Source: UBA3064 sp016868095 (GTDB taxonomy: Bacteria > Pseudomonadota > Gammaproteobacteria > Burkholderiales > Burkholderiaceae_E). From it: a stretch of 59,603 bases of DNA. Below are positions 53,991-59,603 of the stretch, piece after piece. The notes below the pieces were generated by a model. It was given only the letters and a program-made list of their open reading frames with translations, had not been told where the DNA came from and searched no databases. The position numbers were made by a program, and so were the translations under genes. Within the stretch, counting starts at the first letter, position 1; each line of letters starts with the position of its first letter. The DNA is taken from NCBI GenBank assembly GCA_041175665.1, contig JBEDEM010000002.1, forward strand, positions 1 through 59,603. The letters are read 5' to 3'.

Positions 53991-54095
53991 TCGGATCGAG
54001 CCTCGTGTTTATCGGATCGAGCCTCGTGTTTATCGGATCGAGCCTCGTGTTTATTGGATCGAGCCTCGTGTTAATTGGATCGAGCCTCGTGTTTA
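53991..54095 (-). repeat. Five-copy 21-bp tandem repeat at the 3' end of the D-aminoacylase gene
   Basis: Copies start at 53991, 54012, 54033, 54054 and 54075 with unit TCGGATCGAGCCTCGTGTTTA. The first three are identical; the last two have TTGGATC. Copy four ends TTAA instead of TTTA, and on the minus strand that single change makes the TAA stop of the D-aminoacylase. On that strand the unit encodes NKHEARS or DKHEARS, so the array is an in-frame coding repeat now mostly beyond the stop. Confidence 0.96.
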
Positions 54096-55804
54096 TTGAA
54101 ACCTTGAGCGCCCCGGATTAAGCGACCGGGCATCTCACCCGTAGCATGACCCTCCTCATAAACAACAGCCCCATTAACCCATGTGTAGTCATAGCCTTCA
54201 GAGCGCTGGACAAAACGTCGGCCGCCGCCCGGTAGATCACAAACCTGCTCAGGCATCGTGAGTCTCAACCGGTCAAAATCAACAAGGTTTAGATCGGCCT
54301 TCATACCAGGAGCAATCACACCTCGATCATTCAAACCGATTGCGACTGCATTGGTATGCGTTTGTGCCTTCACAAGATCCTCCAATCGCAGGCGCTTACC
54401 GCGCTGACGGTCACGCGCCCAATGGGTAATAAGGAAGGTGGGAAAACTGGAATCACAAATATAACCATTATGAGCCCCTCCGTCGCCTAGCCCGAGCAAG
54501 CTAAAGGGGTGGGTCATCATCGCTCTAACCGACTCAAGATCCCCATGCTCATAGTTATGCAATGGAAAATAAAACAGTTGCTTACCCTCTTGCCTCAGCA
54601 TGTAGTCGTACATAAATTCCCTAGGGTCTCGTCCCTCAGCTTGGGCTAGGGCCGCAACACTTTCATGAGGTGTTGGTTCATAAGTGAACTGCTCGTGCAA
54701 AGGAAAGTGTCGGTCATGAGCAAGCGTTAATCGCTGCAGTCTCAAGGTTTCTGTCTTCGGTTGATCGGCAAGGATGGCGGCTTTTACCGACGCTTGCCGA
54801 AGCGCTTGAACACGTTCTGGCAGGTCAAGATGAGCCAGATCAAGATAGGCTTTTGCATACATAAAGGGACTCATCGAACACTGCAAGCCGAGCATCAAAC
54901 CAATTGGCCTGCACGACACTTGAGCGCGCATGTTCAAGCCATCTGCCTGGGCAGCCTCGACTCTTTTGAGGATATCGCGCCAGCGATCGGGATATTGTCC
55001 CTGCTCAAGCAAGGTGAATGACAAGGGTCGGCCGCTCAGCCTGGCGGCATCTCTCATAATCGCAAACTCGCCCTCAAGATCAGCGAAGTCCGAAATCATT
55101 TGAATCACACCTTTACCTGCCTCAGCAAGCCCTTGAGCGATGGCGCGGTACTCATCGCCCGAAACGTCCAGACTGGGTACCGCTTCGCCTTTACTCGATC
55201 GATGCACCAGCGCTCTAGAACTTGAGAAACCCAGGGCGCCCGCTTGAATAGCCTGCTTTACCACCAGACTCATCGATGCCAGGTCCTCACTGCTCGCCTT
55301 CTCTCGCCTTCGACCTCTGTCGCCCATCACGTAAACACGTACAGCCGCATGGGGCACCTGGGCCCCAATATCCATCGCATGTGGCAATTGATCAAGCGCG
55401 TCAAGATAGCCAGGAAAATCTTCCCAAGTAAAGCGAACACCTTCGCGAAGTACCGCTCCAGGTATGTCTTCAACACCTTCCATCAGTTCAATCGCCCACT
55501 CCCGCTGCTCGCTGCGCAGTGGTGCAAAGCCGACGCCGCAATTGCCCATGATCGCAGTGGTCACGCCATGCCATCCAGAAGGGCTTAAATACGGATCCCA
55601 AAGTGCCTGACCATCATAGTGGGTGTGGATATCGATCCAACCAGGCATGAGGTATCGACCCGCTGCATGAATCTCACGGGTGCCTCGCGATCCTACGGAT
55701 CCAATATCGACAATTTTGTGATCCTTGATGGCCACATCAGCCGCAAAGGCATCGCGACCCGTGCCGTCAATAACTTTAGCGTCGCGGATAACAAAATCAT
55801 GCAT
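54071..55804 (-). CDS. N-acyl-D-amino-acid deacylase (D-aminoacylase family amidohydrolase)
   Basis: The 577-residue protein begins MHDFVIRDAKVIDGTGRDAF and belongs to the amidohydrolase superfamily. The metal-binding HxH is in GWIDIHTHYDGQALWDP and the D-aminoacylase cysteine ligand is in TAIMGNCGVGFAPLR. LGLGDGGAHNGYICDSSFP holds the catalytic aspartate. It would release a D-amino acid from its N-acyl form; other members act on dihydropyrimidine-like amides. GGAG eight bases before the ATG supports the start. The last seven residues, NKHEARSN in part, come from a tandem repeat. It lies between rmuC and dctP. Confidence 0.9.
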   Translation of the reverse strand: MHDFVIRDAKVIDGTGRDAFAADVAIKDHKIVDIGSVGSRGTREIHAAGRYLMPGWIDIHTHYDGQALWDPYLSPSGWHGVTTAIMGNCGVGFAPLRSEQREWAIELMEGVEDIPGAVLREGVRFTWEDFPGYLDALDQLPHAMDIGAQVPHAAVRVYVMGDRGRRREKASSEDLASMSLVVKQAIQAGALGFSSSRALVHRSSKGEAVPSLDVSGDEYRAIAQGLAEAGKGVIQMISDFADLEGEFAIMRDAARLSGRPLSFTLLEQGQYPDRWRDILKRVEAAQADGLNMRAQVSCRPIGLMLGLQCSMSPFMYAKAYLDLAHLDLPERVQALRQASVKAAILADQPKTETLRLQRLTLAHDRHFPLHEQFTYEPTPHESVAALAQAEGRDPREFMYDYMLRQEGKQLFYFPLHNYEHGDLESVRAMMTHPFSLLGLGDGGAHNGYICDSSFPTFLITHWARDRQRGKRLRLEDLVKAQTHTNAVAIGLNDRGVIAPGMKADLNLVDFDRLRLTMPEQVCDLPGGGRRFVQRSEGYDYTWVNGAVVYEEGHATGEMPGRLIRGAQGFNKHEARSN

Positions 55805-55817
55805 GGGAAAGCTCCAT

Positions 55818-57083
55818 TTAATTGGATAGATCTTTGGTCAAATTGACGGCTGAGCCATGCTCACTCTCGAGAGGTGCATCAAGTTCGAGCTCAGCACGTG
55901 CAACCAGGGCTTCTGGGAGGCTTGCGTGAACAGCAACGCCTAGCCGCTCAAAATCCTTAGCCTGCTGAATCAAATTCGCTTTACCCGAGACAAGCTGAGC
56001 GAGTGCTTTGTCGTAGCTGTCTCGCGCCCTCAGCAACGATTGGTCAAGGGCTTCCATGTTCGCTATGAATGCAAGTAATTTTTTGTAGATTTTTGCAGCT
56101 CTTTCAGCAAGCTCGGCACTATGTTTGTGTTGATCTTCAAAGCGCCATAATTGTCGAACGATTTGTAGACTCGTTAACAGGGTTGTCGGGGTTGCAATCA
56201 CGACCTGCTGATCCATAGCCTTTTGAAAAAGATTTGCGTCGCCACGCATCGCTTCGCCAAAGGCAGACTCAATTGGTATAAACATAAACACAATTTCCGG
56301 CGTATTGAGACCGGGTAGTTCAGCATACGCTCGCGATGCGAGCTCTTGGATTCGATCGTTGACCGCACGAAGGTGTTCTTGAAGCGCAGTGCTGCGTTCG
56401 TGATCGTCAAGTGCATTCACATAACGTGTGTAGGCGTTTAGTGAGACCTTCGCATCGATGACGATGTGCTTGCCCTGCGGCAAATAGATAATTGCATCGG
56501 GCCGCTTTCTGCCACTATCGGTTTGAAAACTGACCTCGCGGCGAAAATCAATACCGTCTCTCAAACCTGAACGTTCTAATACGTTAGATAATACAAGTTC
56601 ACCCCAATGACCCTGCACTTTGGACTGTCCTTGCAAGGCGGTTGAGAGGCGATGAGCCTCCTGGGTCATTTGCTGGTTGAGCGACTTAAGCTGACTGAGT
56701 TCGGTTTGCAATTGTGCGGCACGCTCAACATCTTTGAGTTGGACGTCGTCCAACTTGGCCCTGAATTCGACAATTCGATCCTTCAAGGGTTCGATGAGTC
56801 GCCCGAGTTGCTCCTCGCTTTGACGATTGAATTGCTTTGCGCGGTCTTCGAGCATTTGAGCGGCGAGCAACTTGATTTGGTCGTGGAGAAATTGACGGCT
56901 TTGTTCCAGGCTCTGCTCTCGCTCGCGTTGAACCTGATGTGTTGCCCGGGTCTCAGATTCGAGTTGTGCCCGCAAGGCCTGCTGCTCTGACCGTGCAATC
57001 AGCGTTCGTGCCCAATAGCCCCCAAGGCCACCAAGTGCCATCCCAATCATCAGCATCACGACCAATCCAAGTTCAGCAAACAA
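55818..57083 (-). CDS. rmuC: DNA recombination protein RmuC
   Basis: The 421-residue protein has an N-terminal membrane helix (LVVMLMIGMALGGLGGYW), a coiled coil over about residues 30-150, and the RmuC nuclease-like domain. That domain shows GHWGELVLSNVLERSGL, GRKRPDAIIYLPQGKHIVIDAKVS and FIPIESAFGEA. RmuC limits DNA inversions at short inverted repeats in E. coli. The start is TTG at 57083, eight bases after GGGAG; the next in-frame ATG would remove part of the membrane helix. It is divergent from the hydrolase gene with only 35 bases between starts. Confidence 0.93.
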   Translation of the reverse strand: MFAELGLVVMLMIGMALGGLGGYWARTLIARSEQQALRAQLESETRATHQVQREREQSLEQSRQFLHDQIKLLAAQMLEDRAKQFNRQSEEQLGRLIEPLKDRIVEFRAKLDDVQLKDVERAAQLQTELSQLKSLNQQMTQEAHRLSTALQGQSKVQGHWGELVLSNVLERSGLRDGIDFRREVSFQTDSGRKRPDAIIYLPQGKHIVIDAKVSLNAYTRYVNALDDHERSTALQEHLRAVNDRIQELASRAYAELPGLNTPEIVFMFIPIESAFGEAMRGDANLFQKAMDQQVVIATPTTLLTSLQIVRQLWRFEDQHKHSAELAERAAKIYKKLLAFIANMEALDQSLLRARDSYDKALAQLVSGKANLIQQAKDFERLGVAVHASLPEALVARAELELDAPLESEHGSAVNLTKDLSN

Positions 57084-57118
57084 AAGTTACACTCCCGCAA
57101 GTCTCACGAAGCTTGCCC

Positions 57119-58024
57119 ATGAACATTTCCGAACCTACCATCGACACACTTCCCTGGTCCTACGGCAATCTTGCCGTTTATCGCTGGCACGCAAACCTGC
57201 CCACGCAAGCTCGCGGCGTCGTTTTAATGGTTCATGGGCTCGGCGAACATATGGGACGTTACAGCCAAACCGCGCAGGTTTTGCAGCAGGAGGGCTGGAT
57301 TTGTGTCGGATACGACCATCTCGGTCACGGCCGGTCCGAAGGCGGCAGAGGAAAAATACCTTTTTCCGACGCCCTGGTCGAAGGCTTGGTCCATGTTGCA
57401 CAACATGTCATCGCAGAAATGCCAAGCAAAATTGCACAAGACCTCCCCTTAATCCTGCTTGGGCACAGTATGGGCGGCCTTGTTGTTGTGCAGGCGATCG
57501 CAAAAGCTCGCGATCGAATGCCAGATATTTGTGCAGCCGTGCTAAGCGCCCCGGCCCTTGGGATTTTTTTGAGCGAATCAGAAAAGTGGCTACTGCGTAG
57601 CATTCCTCTCTTGCTCCCCAATCTGTGCCTCGACAATAAGATCAATACGAGCACCATTTGCAGAGACAAGGCTGTTGTTGAGCGTTACAACAAGGACCCG
57701 CTTATTCACCGCAAAATATCGCTTCGCCTTGCAGCGTGGATGTTTCATGCCTCTCAGCAGATCGACCAGTGCGCGCGGGCATGGTCTATGCCAGCGTTGC
57801 TCCTATTGGCAGGCAAGGACGTACTTGTCGATAACAAGAGCGCACAACGGTTCGCTCAGCAACTGTCTGCCGACCTGGTGGCGGTCCACAACGAGCCTGA
57901 CATGCTTCATGAAGTGCTCAATGATCCTGAAAATAGCCGCGTCTTGAACCGTATTGCAGACTGGATGGATCTTGCGGTTACATCGTTGCCAGAGGCTTTT
58001 TCGCAAGCGCAGGCTCTACGTTGA
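57119..58024 (+). CDS. Alpha/beta hydrolase, monoglyceride-lipase-like
   Basis: The ATG at 57119 gives 301 residues; the longer open frame overlaps rmuC and has no homology. The oxyanion region VVLMVHGLGEHMGRY, the GYDHLGHGRSEG segment, the nucleophile elbow LLGHSMGG and the acid/histidine region LLAGKDVLVDN ... MLHEVLND form a complete Ser-Asp-His triad. The sequence fits the Hydrolase_4 (monoacylglycerol lipase/lysophospholipase) group. It overlaps the convergent marR gene by 47 bases. The ribosome binding site is weak. Confidence 0.9.
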   Translation: MNISEPTIDTLPWSYGNLAVYRWHANLPTQARGVVLMVHGLGEHMGRYSQTAQVLQQEGWICVGYDHLGHGRSEGGRGKIPFSDALVEGLVHVAQHVIAEMPSKIAQDLPLILLGHSMGGLVVVQAIAKARDRMPDICAAVLSAPALGIFLSESEKWLLRSIPLLLPNLCLDNKINTSTICRDKAVVERYNKDPLIHRKISLRLAAWMFHASQQIDQCARAWSMPALLLLAGKDVLVDNKSAQRFAQQLSADLVAVHNEPDMLHEVLNDPENSRVLNRIADWMDLAVTSLPEAFSQAQALR

Positions 58025-58622
58025 GCTGGGCTCTCACCACCTCGAGGCTGGTTCTTAGCGCCTTAAGTTGACTAGCTGACAAGGCTGCAAGTGCATGCGG
58101 CAAAACCCCTGTGTATGGCTTGGGCGCTTTGCGCAAAAGCAGCCTACCTTTAGCCGTAATGCTCAGTTCCACTTTGCGGCGGTCGTCGCCCGAGCGAAGT
58201 GACTCAATAAAACCTGCTTCAAGCAATAAGCGCACGAGATTACTTGCGGTGCTCTGGTGAACATCCATACCGCTGGCGATCTCGCCCAAGCTAGCCCCTG
58301 GCGAGGCCTCAATCAAGGCCAGTGCCCAGACTTGCGCCCCACCAATGCCAACAGCTTTTTCCACTCTGGCGAAATGTGTACGCACCGCAGCAAAGATCGA
58401 GCGAAACTGCCCGAGAACTTCTTTGGCAAGTACGGGATCGGACTGGGCGCGCCCTGCTTGTGACTCATTCGGAGCGTAGGCCAACGCTTTACTTTTCGCC
58501 TTTGCCGCCGATCGCTTTTCAGCGACGACTGGTGAAGTCGGCCTGGGTTTCCTCGGTGATTTGACCGACAAACTTGTATCTGGCTTTGATGCTCGCCTTT
58601 TTTCTCGAGTTAGGGTACTCAC
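57978..58622 (-). CDS. MarR-family transcriptional regulator with basic N-terminal extension
   Basis: The 214-residue protein has a MarR winged helix in its second half (PGASLGEIASGMDVHQSTASNLVRLLLEAGFIES, in part; SGDDRRKVELSITAKGRLLL). The first 70 residues are low-complexity and rich in Lys, Arg, Ser and Pro (KSPRKPRPTSPVVAEKRSAA, KAKSKALAYAP), which is unusual for MarR proteins. The start is GTG at 58622 with a weak ribosome binding site; no clear internal start would remove the extension. The target may be the neighbouring hydrolase. Ligand unknown. Confidence 0.83.
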   Translation of the reverse strand: MSTLTREKRRASKPDTSLSVKSPRKPRPTSPVVAEKRSAAKAKSKALAYAPNESQAGRAQSDPVLAKEVLGQFRSIFAAVRTHFARVEKAVGIGGAQVWALALIEASPGASLGEIASGMDVHQSTASNLVRLLLEAGFIESLRSGDDRRKVELSITAKGRLLLRKAPKPYTGVLPHALAALSASQLKALRTSLEVVRAQLNVEPALAKKPLATM

Positions 58623-58902
58623 GCGCTTGTCTCAGTGGATGGTGTTGATCGGCGTGAGCATAGAGGTGCGTGCTTGATAAAGTCAAATAGTACCGAACCC
58701 TTGCCTGTTTTGGGTTCGGCTCAGCATCAATGACTGCAACGTTTGACAATTCCATATGCAAGCACTCCTTGACAAAACTATTTACTTGCGATCTTCAACA
58801 GTAACCAAGTCGTGCTGCATGAGCAGGTAGTGATGCTGCCAACACAAATATCAATTTCAAAGAGACTATTTATATTTGTGCAAATTGATGTAGACTGATC
58901 TT

Positions 58903-59001
58903 GCGGCTTAAATCGCGTGTCATCATTCATAACAGTCTGACTGGCAAGCGGCCTCTGTCCGCAGCGAGCGATTTGAGGGGGCATCAGCCCCCTCTTTTTT
59001 T
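58903..59001 (+). ncRNA. Candidate small RNA ending in a Rho-independent terminator
   Basis: No plus-strand gene precedes the terminator at 58975-59001. About 100 bases upstream a weak promoter is possible (TTTATA, 16 bases, TAGACT ending at 58896), placing a start near 58903. Within the putative RNA, 58907-58916 (CTTAAATCGC) can pair with 58968-58977 (GCGATTTGAG) over ten bases with one G-U. That pairing overlaps three bases of the terminator stem. A small GCGG/CCGC hairpin lies between. No known RNA family is recognised. Confidence 0.4.
58975..59001 (+). terminator. Orphan Rho-independent terminator
   Basis: GAGGGGGC and GCCCCCTC form a perfect 8-bp stem around ATCA, followed by seven T. 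The orientation is plus, but the only upstream genes within range on that strand end at 58024, beyond the minus-strand marR. It therefore ends an unannotated transcript. Confidence 0.9.
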
Positions 59002-59382
59002 GTCTAGCCGAAGCCCCTAAGCACACACCAAGGCAAGAAGCGAGCAAACGGACTCGGCGGCTTTTGTTTGAGCCTAACGCAAGGTATCGTTCACAGCACT
59101 TTTCTTATTTGCTCAAAGACATCCTAAACATGCAGATTCAATGCAAAGGTCCACATTGCCGCGCCACATAGCGGCGTTTGGCACCCTGTAAGGCTCGCCA
59201 TTTCAATCATTTTTGTATTTGCGCCAACATATTTTGCGGCAGATCTTCTTTTGCAAAATATTTAGCTGTAAACTCGAGTCTGCGCAACGCCCCTTCTCTA
59301 ATCTCGTGTTTTAGAGATAGTTGGCCTTGGGCCAAATCCCGAATAACCCGCAGCACATTGAAGCTGCTCCAAGGAGAAGTTG
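59002..59382. other. Intergenic region before the last gene
   Basis: Nothing with gene-like features is seen on either strand. There is a short inverted repeat TTGGCC-TTG-GGCCAA at 59321 without a T run, and an AT-rich stretch around 59245-59275 that may hold the promoter of the next gene. No convincing -35/-10 pair could be chosen. Confidence 0.4.
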
Positions 59383-59603
59383 ATGAGTCAGGTCGAAGAT
59401 AATCGCGCAAACATCCGCGCCAATCGCAAGAAACTTTTTGAACTAGAATCCACTGTTATGTGGAATAAGGCGCAGGCTTATCGCGAGCGCTCAATGATCG
59501 AGGAAAATCGAGCCTTGATCATGAAGAACTACTCGGCGGCCTTCATGGGCAACCGCCAGATGGCCAATCAGAATACCGATGATATTTTCAGGAACCGCAA
59601 GGC
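59383..59603 (+). CDS. Unrecognised protein with spaced Asn-Arg repeats, N-terminal part
   Basis: The gene runs off the right edge after 73 codons. AAGGAG stands six bases before the ATG, an excellent ribosome binding site. The visible protein is helical, without signal peptide. It repeats Asn-Arg about every seven residues or a multiple: EDNRANIRANRKKLFELE, then ENRALIMKNYSAAFMGNRQM and DDIFRNRK. Regularly spaced asparagines suggest a coiled coil with polar core positions. I do not assign a function. The long upstream region with a terminator-bounded transcript isolates it from the marR group. Confidence 0.75.
   Translation, partial: MSQVEDNRANIRANRKKLFELESTVMWNKAQAYRERSMIEENRALIMKNYSAAFMGNRQMANQNTDDIFRNRK

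Noticed and set aside
53991..54095. CRISPR array
   Set aside because: The 21-bp units are directly adjacent with no spacers, and no cas gene is present.
53917..54099. Plus-strand frame reading RIEPRVY repeats
   Set aside because: It only reflects the 21-bp array in the other direction; it has no ribosome binding site and no unique sequence beyond the repeats.
58519..58761. An 80-codon frame upstream of marR on the minus strand
   Set aside because: It overlaps the marR start in another frame and has no ribosome binding site or recognisable features.
59321..59335. Terminator at TTGGCC-TTG-GGCCAA
   Set aside because: The stem is six base pairs and is not followed by a T run on either strand.

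Overview
The window looks like a chromosomal segment of a Burkholderiales betaproteobacterium, probably near Alcaligenaceae or Burkholderiaceae. The evidence is the gene order gntR-sdhCDAB-sdhE-gltA-sucAB with mdh and acnA alongside, the block thrS-infC-rpmI-rplT-pheS-pheT-ihfA-merR, three Bug/TctC-type solute-binding proteins, and a Bordetella-like mix of TRAP transporters. I see no prophage, transposase, CRISPR array or plasmid function.

Region 1 (1-20681) is a TCA-cycle superlocus. On the minus strand sdhCDAB-sdhE-gltA ends in a clear terminator. It is followed by a three-gene operon for a 2-oxoacid:acceptor oxidoreductase (an NADPH/FAD/ferredoxin-type flavoprotein, a gamma-alpha fusion subunit and a beta subunit), then sucA and the start of sucB. 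The cell therefore encodes both a classical 2-oxoglutarate dehydrogenase and a likely 2-oxoglutarate:acceptor oxidoreductase side by side. A GntR/HutC regulator is divergent from mdh-prpB-prpC-(MliC-like)-acnA on the plus strand. A palindromic operator and a near-consensus sigma70 promoter lie between them.

Region 2 (20700-30405) holds an amidase, a perfect 22-bp terminator hairpin, tRNA-Pro(GGG), then translation genes on the minus strand from tRNA-Val(GAC) and thrS down to ihfA and a MerR regulator. infC appears to start at ATC, in keeping with the known use of rare start codons in infC.

Region 3 (30500-50900) is accessory metabolism and transport. It has an iron-type ABC permease and divergent ATPase with no binding protein nearby, a DsbA-like isomerase and an FAD monooxygenase whose start codons share four bases, and a Bug protein, acyl-CoA dehydrogenase, NDP-forming acyl-CoA synthetase, second Bug protein and PhoD phosphatase. 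A TAXI-TRAP transporter, a CnoX-type thioredoxin, a geranylgeranyl-reductase-like flavoprotein, a third Bug protein and a WYL regulator follow.

Region 4 (50800-59603) carries a DctPQM TRAP transporter next to an N-acyl-D-amino-acid deacylase, rmuC, a monoglyceride-lipase-like hydrolase, a MarR regulator, a candidate small RNA with an orphan terminator, and the start of an unrecognised protein with Asn-Arg spaced repeats.

A theme running across the window is in-frame tandem repeats (periods 15, 21 and 27 bp) inside or at the ends of otherwise conserved genes (korA, an MliC-like gene, merR, pheT, the D-aminoacylase). All translations and motif calls were made by eye. Start codons were chosen by ribosome-binding-site position and family length where possible.
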